A stretch of DNA of 64,000 bases from Ruegeria arenilitoris (GTDB lineage Bacteria > Pseudomonadota > Alphaproteobacteria > Rhodobacterales > Rhodobacteraceae): positions 433,667-497,666 of the forward strand of contig NZ_WPZO01000003.1 of the NCBI RefSeq assembly GCF_013031355.1. Direction: 5' to 3'. This document shows positions 37,650 through 48,208 of this stretch, piece by piece. How positions within the stretch are numbered: the first letter of the stretch is position 1; each line of letters opens with the position of its first letter. The notes under the pieces were generated by a model that was not told where the DNA came from, ran no database searches, and saw only the letters and a list, made by a program, of their open reading frames with translations. A program made the translations under genes and the position numbers.

Positions 37650-39008
37650 ATGAATATCACGTTTCTTCTGAACGGAGAGACCGTGGAGCTGGCAGATGTC
37701 GATCCGACAGCGACCCTGCTGGATTGGCTGCGCGAGGATCGCGGCCTGACAGGCACCAAGGAAGGCTGCAACGAAGGCGATTGCGGGGCCTGCACCGTCA
37801 TGGTGACGGATGAGGGCGGCGCCAAAGCGCTGAACTCGTGCATCCTGTTCCTACCGCAATTGCATGGCAAAGCAGTCCGCACCGTAGAAGGGGCAAGCGG
37901 CCCGGACGGCGAGGCGCACCCAGTGCAACAGGCGATGGTGGACTTGCACGGCTCGCAATGCGGCTTCTGCACGCCCGGTTTTGTCATGTCGATGGTCGCC
38001 AGCCATGCGAACGGCGCGACGGACCACGACACCCAGCTTGCTGGTAACCTGTGCCGCTGCACCGGATACGCGCCGATCATTCGCGCCGCGAAAGCAGCAG
38101 AAGAACACCCCGTGCCGGTTTGGGTCAAAGACAAACCGGTCGCTGTGAAGGCATCGCCGATGGTGCCCGGCTCGTCCGACGAGTTGGCGACGGTTTACGC
38201 CGATAACCCGGATGCCACTCTGGTCGCCGGAGCGACCGATGTGGGGCTTTGGGTCACCAAGCAGCTGCGCGATCTGGACCCGGTGATCTTCCTCAACCGC
38301 TGCGAGGACCTGAAACAGATCACCATAACCAAGGACGAAGTCCGTTTCGGCGCGATGGTCGATATGAATCGCATGGGCGAAGCGTTGGCCGACCTGCACC
38401 CCTCTTACGCGGAAATGATCCGCCGTTACGCCAGTGTTCAGGTCCGCCACGCGGCCACCGTGGGCGGCAACATCGCCAATGGCTCCCCTATCGGAGATAA
38501 CCCGCCCGCCCTGATCGCGTTGGACGCCACCCTGCATCTGCGTAAGGATGAAGCACGCCGGTCTATTCCTTTGGAGGAGTTCTTCCTCGACTATGGCAAG
38601 CAAGACCGCGCACCGGGTGAGTTCGTCGAAGCCGTCAGTTTCCCCCGTCAAGCGGATCGCTTGAAAGCCTACAAACTCAGCAAACGGTTCGATCAGGATA
38701 TCTCGGCTGTCTGCGGATGTTTCAATATTACCGTTTCGGACGGCACCGTCACGCAAGCGCGCATCGCGTTCGGCGGCATGGCCGGCATCCCGAAACGGGC
38801 AACCCATGTCGAGGCCGCACTGATCGGCAAACCTTGGACGCGCGCAACCATTGACGCTGCGCTACCAGCATTTGCCGACGACTATTCACCACTCACGGAC
38901 ATGCGCGCCTCGGCCACTTATCGTCTGGAAACCGCCAAGGCGATGCTTGAGAGGTATTACCTTGAGGATCAGGGCGAAGTGACCAATGTGCTGGAGGTGT
39001 CGGCATGA
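37650..39008 (+). CDS. xdhA: Xanthine dehydrogenase small (iron-sulfur/FAD) subunit
   Basis: Carries electrons from the molybdenum centre in hypoxanthine/xanthine oxidation. The 452-residue protein has the plant-type 2Fe-2S domain with Cys40, Cys45, Cys48 and Cys64, a second 2Fe-2S domain with Cys104, Cys107, Cys135 and Cys137, and a C-terminal FAD domain ([24 protein letters not shown]). The ATG lacks a good ribosome binding site. It overlaps xdhB by 4 bases. It starts a unit that runs through xdhBC into a BMP-type transporter. Confidence 0.95.
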   Translation: MNITFLLNGETVELADVDPTATLLDWLREDRGLTGTKEGCNEGDCGACTVMVTDEGGAKALNSCILFLPQLHGKAVRTVEGASGPDGEAHPVQQAMVDLHGSQCGFCTPGFVMSMVASHANGATDHDTQLAGNLCRCTGYAPIIRAAKAAEEHPVPVWVKDKPVAVKASPMVPGSSDELATVYADNPDATLVAGATDVGLWVTKQLRDLDPVIFLNRCEDLKQITITKDEVRFGAMVDMNRMGEALADLHPSYAEMIRRYASVQVRHAATVGGNIANGSPIGDNPPALIALDATLHLRKDEARRSIPLEEFFLDYGKQDRAPGEFVEAVSFPRQADRLKAYKLSKRFDQDISAVCGCFNITVSDGTVTQARIAFGGMAGIPKRATHVEAALIGKPWTRATIDAALPAFADDYSPLTDMRASATYRLETAKAMLERYYLEDQGEVTNVLEVSA

Positions 39009-41407
39009 GCGTGACCAAACCCCTGCCCCACGACGCAGCGCCTCTTCATGTGTCCGGTTCGGCGCGATACGTGGACGACATTCCGACGCCCAAGGGCTCT
39101 CTGCATTTAGCCTTTGGCCTCAGCCCGATTGCCAAAGGCAAGATCACCGCGATGGACCTGTCGGCCGTGAAGGCCACTGAGGGCGTAGTGATGGTGATTA
39201 CGGCGGATGACCTGCCTTTCGCTAATGACGTCTCGCCCTCGATCCATGATGAGCCGCTGCTGTCGGACGGCACCGTTCACTATATCGGTCAGCCGGTGTT
39301 TCTGGTCGTCGCCACCAGTCATCTGGCCGCCCGCAAGGCCGCCCGTCTGGGCAAAGTCGACTATGCCGAAGAAACACCCATTCTGACCGTTGAAGAGGCG
39401 CTGGCCGCCGACAGCCGGTTCGAGGACGGCCCCCGCATCTATGCCAAGGGTGACGCGGACGCGGCTATCGCCAACGCGACCCATGTGATCGAAGGCTCCT
39501 TTGAACTTGGCGGGCAGGAACATTTCTATCTGGAAGGTCAGGCCGCCCTCGCCGTGCCGAATGAAGGCGCGGACATGCTGGTGCACAGCTCGACCCAGCA
39601 CCCGACCGAAATTCAGCACAAGGTGGCCGACGCTTTGGGCGTGCCCATGCACGCGGTCCGGGTTGAGACCCGCCGTATGGGTGGCGGCTTTGGCGGCAAG
39701 GAAAGTCAGGGGAACGCTCTGGCCGTGGCATGTGCAGTGGCCGCACGGACGACCGGCAAGGCCTGCAAGATGCGCTATGACCGGGACGATGACATGATCA
39801 TCACCGGCAAGCGCCATGCGTTCCGCATCTCGTACAAGGCCGGATTTGATGAGCATGGCTATATTCAAGGCGTCTCGTTCCTGCACCACGCCATCTGCGG
39901 TTGGGCGCAGGACCTGTCCCTACCCGTAGCCGACCGCGCGATGCTGCATTCGGACAACGCCTATCTGTTGCCCAATGCGCGGATCGAAAGTCACCGGCTG
40001 AAGACGAACACCCAATCCGCCACCGCCTATCGTGGGTTCGGAGGCCCGCAGGGCATGGTCGGGATCGAACGGGTGATGGATCACGCAGCCTACGTATTGG
40101 GACTGGACCCGGTCGAGCTGCGCCGACGGAATTACTATGAACCCGCGCACAAGGTGGCGGAGGTAGAACCGACAGAGAAACCACTGGGTCACCCCGACCC
40201 GCATGAGGACCTGACCAGCCGGGGCGCGGTTGAAACCGGAAGCGCACCAGTGCGCCCTCTGCCCGCTGGCGGCAACACCACACCCTATGGTATGGAGGTT
40301 GGCGATTTCGAGCTGCATGGCATGACCGAAGCGTTGCTGAAATCCAGCGAATACGCTGCACGCAAGGCTGCCATTGAGAAATGGAACTCCGAAAACAGCG
40401 TGATCAAGAAGGGCATCGCCTTTTCTCCGGTCAAGTTCGGGATTTCCTTCACGCTGACCCACCTCAACCAGGCGGGTGCGCTGGTGCATGTGTATCAGGA
40501 CGGATCGGTCCACCTGAACCACGGTGGCACCGAAATGGGTCAGGGGCTGTTCCAGAAGGTTGCACAGGTCGCCGCGTCGCGCTTTGGCATCCCGCTGGAA
40601 ATGGTGAAGATCACCGCCACCGACACGGCCAAGGTGCCGAACACCTCGGCCACAGCGGCATCCTCTGGCAGTGACCTGAACGGAATGGCCGTGAAAGCGG
40701 CCTGCGACACGATCCGCGACCGAATGGCCGAGTATCTGGCCGAGCGGCATCAGGCCGATCCGTCGACAGTCACCTTCTCTGACGGCCAGGTTTCGATTGG
40801 CGAGGAAAGCTACACCTTCGCCGAAGCCGCCGCGCTGGCCTATCAGGGACGCATAAGCCTGTCGGCAACCGGCTTCTATAAAACGCCAAAAATTGAATGG
40901 GACCGGATCGCAGGACGTGGACGTCCATTCTTCTACTTCGCCTACGGAGCTTCGATCACCGAGGTTGCCGTGGACACTCTGACCGGCGAAAACCGCATCT
41001 TGCGCACCGATATCCTGCATGACGCAGGCGCGTCGCTGAACCCGGCGCTGGACATCGGACAAGTCGAAGGTGGTTACGTGCAAGGCGCGGGCTGGCTGAC
41101 GACCGAGGAACTGGTCTGGGACGGCAAGGGCAATCTGCGCACACACGCGCCCTCGACCTACAAGATCCCGGCCTGTTCGGACCGACCCGACATCTTCAAC
41201 GTCTCGCTGTGGGATGGAAAAAATTGCGAGGACACGATCTATCGCTCGAAGGCTGTGGGTGAGCCGCCATTCATGCTGGGTATCTCAGCCTGGTTGGCGC
41301 TGTCCAACGCGGTGGCCGCCTGTGGCGACAGCTACCCGGCACTGGATGCACCCGCCACAGCCGAGGAAATCTGGCACGGCGTCCAAAGGGTAAAGGGAGG
41401 AACCTGA
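39005..41407 (+). CDS. xdhB: Xanthine dehydrogenase large (molybdopterin) subunit
   Basis: The 800-residue molybdopterin-binding subunit that hydroxylates hypoxanthine and xanthine to urate. The molybdenum-cofactor loops are visible: [10 protein letters not shown] near 220-229, [11 protein letters not shown] near 340-350 (with the conserved Arg), and the C-terminal [10 protein letters not shown] with the catalytic Glu near 755. Overlaps both xdhA (4 bases) and xdhC (1 base: TGATG). Confidence 0.95.
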   Translation: MSVTKPLPHDAAPLHVSGSARYVDDIPTPKGSLHLAFGLSPIAKGKITAMDLSAVKATEGVVMVITADDLPFANDVSPSIHDEPLLSDGTVHYIGQPVFLVVATSHLAARKAARLGKVDYAEETPILTVEEALAADSRFEDGPRIYAKGDADAAIANATHVIEGSFELGGQEHFYLEGQAALAVPNEGADMLVHSSTQHPTEIQHKVADALGVPMHAVRVETRRMGGGFGGKESQGNALAVACAVAARTTGKACKMRYDRDDDMIITGKRHAFRISYKAGFDEHGYIQGVSFLHHAICGWAQDLSLPVADRAMLHSDNAYLLPNARIESHRLKTNTQSATAYRGFGGPQGMVGIERVMDHAAYVLGLDPVELRRRNYYEPAHKVAEVEPTEKPLGHPDPHEDLTSRGAVETGSAPVRPLPAGGNTTPYGMEVGDFELHGMTEALLKSSEYAARKAAIEKWNSENSVIKKGIAFSPVKFGISFTLTHLNQAGALVHVYQDGSVHLNHGGTEMGQGLFQKVAQVAASRFGIPLEMVKITATDTAKVPNTSATAASSGSDLNGMAVKAACDTIRDRMAEYLAERHQADPSTVTFSDGQVSIGEESYTFAEAAALAYQGRISLSATGFYKTPKIEWDRIAGRGRPFFYFAYGASITEVAVDTLTGENRILRTDILHDAGASLNPALDIGQVEGGYVQGAGWLTTEELVWDGKGNLRTHAPSTYKIPACSDRPDIFNVSLWDGKNCEDTIYRSKAVGEPPFMLGISAWLALSNAVAACGDSYPALDAPATAEEIWHGVQRVKGGT

Positions 41408-42342
41408 TGGGATTTGATCGAGAGGCTTTGAGGGAGGCGGTCAAAACCCACGGGAAAGTCACCCGGGTGGTCATCGCTGCGATCAAGGGGTCATCCCCGC
41501 GCGAGGTCGGTGCTGCAATGCTGGTTTGGGAGGACGGGCAAAGCGGTACAATCGGTGGCGGCACACTGGAGTTTCAGGCGGCTGAGGCCGCCCGGGCGCA
41601 GACGATGCCAACCCGCCTGACACAACACGCGCTTGGCCCGGACATGGGCCAGTGCTGCGGCGGCGCGGTATCATTGCTGAGTGAGGTCTATGACCAAGCG
41701 TCCGAAGACGCGCTGGACGATATCGTGATCGCACGGTCTCCGTCGGGTGGCGACATGCCCCTGTCGGTCAAACGTCTGCTGGCGGCCGCGCGCGGTCAGG
41801 GGATTGCCCCCGAACCGCAACTGATCGACGGCTGGATGATTGAGCCGGTACACAAACCCACCCGCAATCTGTGGATCTGGGGCGCAGGTCATGTGGGCCG
41901 CGCGTTGGTAGACGTTCTGTCCCCCCTGCCCGACATCGCGATCACCTGGGTCGACACCGGGCCCGAGCGCTTTCCGGCCTCGGTTCCATCAGGTGTCACC
42001 GCAGTTCCAGCCGCAAAACCGGCCGAGCTGGTGCGCCATGCACCAGCCAACGCCGAGCATCTTGTGCTGACTTATTCACACAATCTGGATTTAGAGCTGT
42101 GCAACCGGCTGCTTTCGCACGATTTCCGCTTTGCTGGCCTGATCGGCTCGGCTACCAAATGGGCGCGATTCCGGTCACGGCTGGCCGCCCTCGGACATTC
42201 GCCCGAGCGGATCAGCCGGATCACCTGTCCAATCGGTGATCCCGACTTGGGCAAACACCCGCAGATGATCGCCGTTGGCGTCGCAGCGCAACTCTTGCGC
42301 CCGGCCCGACAGAACGAGTTGAAGAAGGACCTGAGCGCGTGA
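41407..42342 (+). CDS. xdhC: Xanthine dehydrogenase accessory protein
   Basis: Binds and inserts molybdenum cofactor (and its terminal sulfido ligand) into XdhB. The 311-residue protein has the XdhC/CoxI N-terminal domain (VVIAAIKGSSPREVGAAMLV), a CCGG motif in GQCCGGAVSLL, and a C-terminal Rossmann domain (IWGAGHVGRALVDVL). Its start shares a base with the xdhB stop, and it overlaps the ABC ATPase gene by 4 bases, which ties transport and oxidation into one operon. Confidence 0.93.
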   Translation: MGFDREALREAVKTHGKVTRVVIAAIKGSSPREVGAAMLVWEDGQSGTIGGGTLEFQAAEAARAQTMPTRLTQHALGPDMGQCCGGAVSLLSEVYDQASEDALDDIVIARSPSGGDMPLSVKRLLAAARGQGIAPEPQLIDGWMIEPVHKPTRNLWIWGAGHVGRALVDVLSPLPDIAITWVDTGPERFPASVPSGVTAVPAAKPAELVRHAPANAEHLVLTYSHNLDLELCNRLLSHDFRFAGLIGSATKWARFRSRLAALGHSPERISRITCPIGDPDLGKHPQMIAVGVAAQLLRPARQNELKKDLSA

Positions 42343-43856
42343 CCACTCCACTTTTAAGCTTGCAAGGGCTGACCAAAGCCTATCCCGGCGTTGTGGCCAA
42401 TGATCAGGTGTCCTTTGACATCGGTGAAGGCGAAGTTCACGCCCTGCTGGGTGAAAACGGCGCAGGTAAATCCACGCTGGTGAAAATGATCTATGGGCTG
42501 GTGAAACCCGACAGCGGCACGATGCTGCTGCGCGGGCAGCCCTTTGCACCGCCCGAACCCCGTGCTGCACGGGCTGACGGGATCGCGATGGTGTTCCAGC
42601 ACTTCTCGCTTTTCGATGCGTTAAACGTGGCCGAAAACATCGCGCTGGGGATGGAGAACCCGCCTCCGATGGGTGATCTGGCTTCGCGTATCCGCGAAGT
42701 GTCCGAGACCTACGGCCTGCCGCTGGACCCCTTCCGCACTGTTGGCGACTTGTCCGCAGGTGAGCGTCAACGGGTCGAGATCATTCGCTGTCTGCTGCAG
42801 GACCCCAAGCTATTGATCATGGATGAACCGACCTCGGTTCTGACCCCGCAAGAGGTCGACATCCTATTCGAAACGCTGAATAAATTGCGCTCCGAGGGCA
42901 CCTCGATCCTGTATATCTCGCACAAGCTGGAGGAAATCCGGACCCTGTGCGACCACGCCACGATCCTGCGTCTGGGCAAAAATGTGGGTGAATGTGTTCC
43001 GTCCGAAACCTCGGCTCGCGACATGGCCGAGATGATGGTGGGCTCGACGCTGCAAACACCAGAGCGTTCGGGTCGCGAGTTCGGTGAGGTCGCGCTGGAT
43101 GTCAGCGGGTTGTCGGTGCCCTCACCGTCGGAGTTCGGCACGGCCTTACGCAATGTTCACATGAGAGTCCGCAAGGGTGAGGTTCTAGGGATCGGTGGCG
43201 TCGCCGGTAACGGGCAAGACGAATTGTTGGGCGTGCTGTCAGGCGAAATCCTGACAACTGCCGATGCGATCAAATTCAACGGTCAGAAGATCGGCAAGCT
43301 TGGCCCTACCGCTCGGCGGAAGCTGGGCGTGCTGACCGCGCCCGAGGAACGGCTGGGTCATGCGGCGGCCCCGGATATGAGCCTGACCGAAAACGCCCTG
43401 CTGACCGGATCAGTTCGTGAAGGTCTGGAAAGCAACGGCTTCCTCAAATGGGCCGAGACCAAGAGCTTTGCCGAAAAGATCATCAGCGCCTTCGACGTAC
43501 GCACGCCGGGGCCGGAGAACGCAGCGCGCTCGCTGTCGGGCGGCAACCTGCAAAAATTCGTGATCGGTCGCGAAGTCCTGCAGAACCCGGACATTCTGGT
43601 GGTGAACCAACCGACATGGGGTGTGGATGCGGCGGCGGCAGCCTCGATCCGGCAGGCCATTCTGGATCTGGCGGCCAAAGGTACGGCGGTCATCTGCATC
43701 AGCCAGGACTTAGACGAATTGATGGAAATCTCGGACAGCTTCGCGGCCCTGAACGAAGGCCGCCTGAGCGCCCCGCGCCCGACCACGGGCCTGACGGTCG
43801 ATGAAATCGGTCTGATGATGGGTGGCGCGCACGGCATGGAGGTGGCCCATGTCTGA
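42339..43856 (+). CDS. ABC transporter ATP-binding protein, BMP/nucleoside (simple sugar) type, two domains
   Basis: A 505-residue double ATPase of the type found with BMP-family nucleoside importers. Domain 1: Walker A GENGAGKST at 38-46, signature LSAGERQRVE near 138-147, Walker B LLIMDEPTSV. Domain 2 has a degenerate Walker A (VAGNGQDELLGVLSG) but keeps LSGGNLQKFV and VVNQPTWGVD, where Asn replaces the usual Walker B Asp. The GTG start overlaps the xdhC stop. It drives uptake by the two permeases that follow. Confidence 0.93.
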   Translation: MTTPLLSLQGLTKAYPGVVANDQVSFDIGEGEVHALLGENGAGKSTLVKMIYGLVKPDSGTMLLRGQPFAPPEPRAARADGIAMVFQHFSLFDALNVAENIALGMENPPPMGDLASRIREVSETYGLPLDPFRTVGDLSAGERQRVEIIRCLLQDPKLLIMDEPTSVLTPQEVDILFETLNKLRSEGTSILYISHKLEEIRTLCDHATILRLGKNVGECVPSETSARDMAEMMVGSTLQTPERSGREFGEVALDVSGLSVPSPSEFGTALRNVHMRVRKGEVLGIGGVAGNGQDELLGVLSGEILTTADAIKFNGQKIGKLGPTARRKLGVLTAPEERLGHAAAPDMSLTENALLTGSVREGLESNGFLKWAETKSFAEKIISAFDVRTPGPENAARSLSGGNLQKFVIGREVLQNPDILVVNQPTWGVDAAAAASIRQAILDLAAKGTAVICISQDLDELMEISDSFAALNEGRLSAPRPTTGLTVDEIGLMMGGAHGMEVAHV

Positions 43857-43891
43857 CACAATACAAGAAATGAAAACGGGGGTGTGAGCAG

Positions 43892-44974
43892 ATGATAGTG
43901 TTGGAGAAACGGCCACAGCCGTCCAAGGCGTGGTCTTATGCCACCCCTCTGGTCGCGGTACTGGCAACGATGGTGTTTGGCGGCGTTCTGTTCGCCATTC
44001 TTGGCAAAAACCCGGTCGAGGCCATCGGAACCATTTTCTGGGAACCTCTGTTCGGTGAGTTCGCGTTTTATTACCGCCCGCAATTGCTGGTAAAGGGCGC
44101 GCCACTGGTGTTGATCGCCATCGGCCTGTCGTTGGGCTTCCGAGCGGGCATCTGGAATATTGGGGCTGAGGGTCAGTACATCATGGGCGCGATTTTCGGC
44201 GCGGGGGCAGGTCTCGCCTTCTATCCGCTGGATGCGTTCTACATCTTTCCGATCATGGTGATCGCAGGGGCGTTCGGCGGCTGGCTATGGGCGATGATCC
44301 CGGCTTTCCTCAAGGTTCGCTTTGGCACCAACGAGATCCTCGTCTCGCTGATGCTGGTCTATGTGGCCGAGCAGATGCTGGCCTCGGTCTCGCTTGGTCT
44401 GCTGAAGAACCCTGAGGGGTTCGGCTTTCCCGGCTCGCGCAACCTGCAATCTTATGACAGTGCCCACAACGCCGAGCTGATCGCCGGATCGGGGATGCAC
44501 TGGGGCGTCGTGACCGCGCTGATCGCGGTGATCTTTGCCTATGTCCTGCTGAACCGGCACATGCTGGGCTTCCACATCCGCCTGACCGGTGAAGCACCCC
44601 GCGCGGCCAAGTTCGCAGGTGTGAACCCTGCGCGTCTGATCCTGTTCTGCCTCGGCCTGTCCGGCGCGCTTGCGGGCCTCGCAGGTATGTTCGAAGTCTC
44701 CGGCCCTTCGGGCGTGGTCAGCATCGACTTTAACGTCGGCTACGGCTTTACCGCGATCATCGTGGCCTTTCTGGGCCGCCTGCATCCGGTGGGTATCCTG
44801 CTGGCCGGTGGCCTGATGGCGCTGACCTATATCGGCGGTGAAATCGCGCAGTCTCAGCTGGGTCTGCCCGCCGCGGCCATTCAGGTGTTCCAGGGAATGC
44901 TGTTGTTCTTCCTGCTGGCATTCGACCTTCTGACAAACTACCGCATCCGTGCGGCCCGTAGCGAGGTGGCGTAA
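43892..44974 (+). CDS. ABC transporter permease, BMP/nucleoside type (first)
   Basis: A 360-residue permease with about nine membrane helices. The NIGAEGQYIMGAIFGA motif near 87-102 and the GEAPRAAKFAGVNPARL coupling loop near 229-245 are typical of the BPD_transp_2 family. RBS is the GTGTGAGCAG region; ATG at 43892. Forms a heterodimer with the next permease, which overlaps in order but has different sequence. Confidence 0.92.
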   Translation: MIVLEKRPQPSKAWSYATPLVAVLATMVFGGVLFAILGKNPVEAIGTIFWEPLFGEFAFYYRPQLLVKGAPLVLIAIGLSLGFRAGIWNIGAEGQYIMGAIFGAGAGLAFYPLDAFYIFPIMVIAGAFGGWLWAMIPAFLKVRFGTNEILVSLMLVYVAEQMLASVSLGLLKNPEGFGFPGSRNLQSYDSAHNAELIAGSGMHWGVVTALIAVIFAYVLLNRHMLGFHIRLTGEAPRAAKFAGVNPARLILFCLGLSGALAGLAGMFEVSGPSGVVSIDFNVGYGFTAIIVAFLGRLHPVGILLAGGLMALTYIGGEIAQSQLGLPAAAIQVFQGMLLFFLLAFDLLTNYRIRAARSEVA

Positions 44975-44976
44975 CC

Positions 44977-45897
44977 ATGGACCTTGGTGAAATTAATCCC
45001 GTACTTCTGGTCGCCTCGCTTATGGTGGCCGCAACCCCCCTGCTGTTGGCCGCGATCGGAGAGTTGGTCGTCGAAAAGGCAGGCGTTCTGAACCTCGGCG
45101 TTGAGGGTATGATGATCGTCGGCGCAATCAGCGGATTTGCGATCTCGGTCGAGACCGGCTCGCCCTGGCTGGGCTTTGTCGCGGCGGCCATTGGTGGCGC
45201 GGTGCTATCCCTGCTGTTCGTGCTGCTGACGCAGTTTGCACTGGCCAATCAGGTCGCCAGTGGCCTTGCCCTGACCCTGTTCGGGCTCGGATTCAGTGCG
45301 CTCATGGGGCAAAGCTATGTGGGCGTCAAACCGCCCGACATGGGCGAAATCCACATCCCCGTGATCAGCGATATCCCGGTGATCGGCCCGATCCTGTTCC
45401 AGCATGACCCGATCCTCTATGTCGGCATCGCTCTGACGGCCGCTGTCTGGGCCACACTGAAATACACCCGCGTCGGCCTGATCCTGCGTGCGGTGGGCGA
45501 AAACCACGATGCTGCGCACGCGCTTGGCTATAAGGTCATCAAAATCCGCATCATGGCGATCCTGTTCGGTGGAGCCTGCGCGGGCCTTGGTGGGGCTTAC
45601 ATCAGCCTGATCCGCGTCCCCCAATGGACCGAGGGCATGACTGCCGGTGTCGGCTGGATCGCTCTGGCCTTGGTGGTGTTCGCCAGCTGGAAGCCGTGGC
45701 GGGCCCTGCTGGGTGCATATTTGTTCGGCGGTATCACCGTGTTGCAGCTTAATTTGCAGGCAGCGGGCGTTGCCATTCCAGTCGAGTATCTGGCAATGTC
45801 GCCCTATATCATCACGATCCTTGTGCTTGTGATCCTTTCGGCCGACAAGAGCAGCGCACCTGCCGCACTAGGCCGGACCTTCCATGCCTCGCACTAG
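44977..45897 (+). CDS. ABC transporter permease, BMP/nucleoside type (second)
   Basis: A 306-residue permease, two bases after the first, of the same BPD_transp_2 family (NLGVEGMMIVGAISGF near 37-52). The RAVGENHDAAHALGYKVIKI coupling loop near 170-189 is clear, as are about eight helices. Together with the preceding permease it should form the channel for a purine nucleoside or base. Confidence 0.92.
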   Translation: MDLGEINPVLLVASLMVAATPLLLAAIGELVVEKAGVLNLGVEGMMIVGAISGFAISVETGSPWLGFVAAAIGGAVLSLLFVLLTQFALANQVASGLALTLFGLGFSALMGQSYVGVKPPDMGEIHIPVISDIPVIGPILFQHDPILYVGIALTAAVWATLKYTRVGLILRAVGENHDAAHALGYKVIKIRIMAILFGGACAGLGGAYISLIRVPQWTEGMTAGVGWIALALVVFASWKPWRALLGAYLFGGITVLQLNLQAAGVAIPVEYLAMSPYIITILVLVILSADKSSAPAALGRTFHASH

Positions 45898-45928
45898 GGG
45901 CCAACTGAACCAACTTGGGGAGTAACAC

Positions 45929-47002
45929 ATGAAAATCACTACACTTCTGGCAAGCGCTGCCATGGCGCTTGGTCTGGCCTCGGGGGCCATGGCCGAAGAC
46001 AAAACTAAGGTCGGCTTCGTCTATGTCGGCCCGGTTGGTGACGGCGGCTGGACCTATGAACACAACAAGGGCCGTCTGGCCGTTGAAGAGCACTTTGGCG
46101 ACAACGTCGAAACCGTATTCGTCGAATCCGTTCCGGAAGGCCCGGACGCAGAACGCGTGATGACCCAGATGGCGCTGGAAGGCGCAGACCTGATCTTCAC
46201 CACGTCGTTCGGCTACATGGACCCGACCATCAACGTCGCCAAGAAATTCCCTAACGTGAAATTCGAGCACGCGACCGGCTATAAAACCGCCGACAACGTC
46301 TCGGTCTATTCGGCCCGCTTCTACGAAGGTCGCGCCGTTCAGGGTCACATCGCGGGCAAGATGACCAAGTCGAACATCATCGGCTATATCGGGTCCTACC
46401 CGATCCCCGAAGTGATCCGTGGCATCAACTCGGCCTATATCCACGCCAAGAAAGTGAACCCGGATGTCGAGTTCAAGATCGTCTGGGCCTACACTTGGTT
46501 CGACCCAGCCAAAGAAGCTGACGCCGCCACGGTTCTGATCGAACAGGGCGCGGACGTGATCCTGCAGCACACCGACTCGACCGCACCGCAAGCGGCCGCG
46601 CAAGAAGCGGGCAACGTGGTGACCTTCGGTCAGGCTTCGGACATGAGCGAATACGCTCCGTTCCCGCGCGTGTCGTCGATCATCGACAACTGGGCGCCCT
46701 ACTACATCGCGCGCACCCAGGCCGTCATGGATGGTTCGTGGGCAACCGTGAACACCTGGGACGGCATCAAGGAAGGCATGGTTGAGATCGGCGAGATTTC
46801 GGACGCAGTTCCGGCTGACGTCAAGGAAGAGGCACTGGCCCTCAAAGCTGCCATGGCTGCCGGTGAATACCACCCCTTCACAGGTCCGCTGAAAAAGCAG
46901 GGCGGCAGCGACTGGCTGGGCGAGGGCGAAACCGCCGATGACGGCACACTGGCGGGCATGAACTTCTATGTCGAAGGACTGGAAGGCGAAATCCCGCAGT
47001 AA
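45929..47002 (+). CDS. BMP-family ABC transporter substrate-binding protein
   Basis: A 357-residue periplasmic protein of the Bmp/Med (PnrA-like) family that binds purine nucleosides or related compounds. Signal peptide 1-22, ending GAMA (no lipobox cysteine, so soluble). KVGFVYVGPVGDGGWTYEHN begins the mature fold; DLIFTTSFGYMDP and IGYIGSYPIPEVIRGINS follow. Strong GGGGAG site before the ATG. Being last in an xdhABC-transporter unit, its ligand is likely hypoxanthine, xanthine or a purine nucleoside; this is inference from context. Confidence 0.9.
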   Translation: MKITTLLASAAMALGLASGAMAEDKTKVGFVYVGPVGDGGWTYEHNKGRLAVEEHFGDNVETVFVESVPEGPDAERVMTQMALEGADLIFTTSFGYMDPTINVAKKFPNVKFEHATGYKTADNVSVYSARFYEGRAVQGHIAGKMTKSNIIGYIGSYPIPEVIRGINSAYIHAKKVNPDVEFKIVWAYTWFDPAKEADAATVLIEQGADVILQHTDSTAPQAAAQEAGNVVTFGQASDMSEYAPFPRVSSIIDNWAPYYIARTQAVMDGSWATVNTWDGIKEGMVEIGEISDAVPADVKEEALALKAAMAAGEYHPFTGPLKKQGGSDWLGEGETADDGTLAGMNFYVEGLEGEIPQ

Positions 47003-47024
47003 ACTGCCAATCACCGAGACTTAG

Positions 47025-47054
47025 AAGGGCCAGCCTTTTGGCGGGCCCTTTTTT
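47025..47054 (+). terminator. Terminator of the xdh/BMP transporter operon
   Basis: AAGGGCC-a-GCC / GGC-g-GGCCCTT stem (47025-47050) with a TTTT loop, ending in six T residues. It lies 22 bases after the substrate-binding-protein stop. Confidence 0.9.
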
Positions 47055-47290
47055 ATTGCCCTTGATTAAGAGGCCAACAGGGCAGAGACGCACGAGGTTA
47101 CTAAGTTCAACCCTTCGCTTGCGCGTGCCCGGTAACCTCCGTGGATTGCTGGTCGCTGATCAGTCGCCACCACAAGCACTCTCGCCCAAAAGGCGACTAA
47201 GTGCGCCCCTTTTCGCCGAATTTGGCGGGAAATGGCACCTGTGCAATCCTAGCGGAGTATTTAACAAAAGTGATCATTTGGGTTGAGATT

Positions 47291-48208
47291 ATGGAGCCCG
47301 CCCCACAATACACATTGAACGATCCGAACAGTTTTACTGAGATGGAATTCAAGCTCAAAGACCTGAAAGCCGGTGGGTTCGACCCCAGAGGCCGAGAGGT
47401 TCTAGACATCCTCTGGGCAGTCAATGAGTTCAAAATCTACAAGACGCGCTCCGGTATTTCTCCGTTCTTTTGCGATGACCCGGAGCAGGCACGGCACCAA
47501 AAAATGGCGTATCTGAAACTGGGGTCCGGAATTGCCGAGTTCAATCACCTCATCCAAATCCTGACACGGTTCCGCGCGTGGCGTTCGGAACGGCCTATGC
47601 CCGCCAGAAAAGCAGAGAACCTAGTTTTCTACGAACGCGAACTGGCCAGGTGCATTGCGCAGGCCCTTCTGGGCCAGGAAGAAACTGCGAAGACATCGCT
47701 TGACGGGCTTCGCGACCGGTTGGCATCCCGGCTCAGCAATCGGGGGCGTGTCATACATCTTTTTGTGAATATCGTCATGGTTGTGCTGATAATTTTTGGG
47801 AGCTTCTTGCTGGCTTGCCTGGGAGCTTTTTCCGCTTTTGAATTCGACTCAGAGGAGATCAGACTTGCTTTGGTGATGGGCAGCATCGGCGCGCTGTTCT
47901 CGACCACCGTCAGACTGCAAAGCATGAAGGTGGACCCAGGCGTTGTTTGGTATATGCATTTGGTCTATGCGTTTCAGCGTGTCGCTGTCGGGGCTCTTGG
48001 TGCTTTGATCCTGTATTTCGGAATAAAGGCCGGAATTCTGCAGGGTTTGTTCTCTGGCTCGGGTGCCTCAGGGCAAACCGAGATTATACCTGCCCCCTAC
48101 TGGCTGTCATTTGTCTGCATTCTGGCCGGGTTCAGCGAACGGCTGGTGCCGAACCTGCTGGAAGCAAAGAGCAATGAGGCAATCAGCTCACAGGACGAAA
48201 CCAAATGA
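47291..48208 (+). CDS. Uncharacterised membrane protein
   Basis: A 305-residue protein I cannot assign. Residues 1-125 are soluble and charged; four membrane segments follow (about 156-184, 193-210, 219-241 and 262-280), separated by short loops, with the motif GFSERLVPNLLE at about 280-291 near the end. Composition is uneven: hand-counted 60-base samples give 42-62% G+C. I start it at ATG 47291; the longer frame includes no better ribosome binding site, and GAG just before it is weak. It is a single-gene unit between the purine operon terminator and a bidirectional terminator shared with the HlyD gene, with no clear partner. Confidence 0.55.
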   Translation: MEPAPQYTLNDPNSFTEMEFKLKDLKAGGFDPRGREVLDILWAVNEFKIYKTRSGISPFFCDDPEQARHQKMAYLKLGSGIAEFNHLIQILTRFRAWRSERPMPARKAENLVFYERELARCIAQALLGQEETAKTSLDGLRDRLASRLSNRGRVIHLFVNIVMVVLIIFGSFLLACLGAFSAFEFDSEEIRLALVMGSIGALFSTTVRLQSMKVDPGVVWYMHLVYAFQRVAVGALGALILYFGIKAGILQGLFSGSGASGQTEIIPAPYWLSFVCILAGFSERLVPNLLEAKSNEAISSQDETK

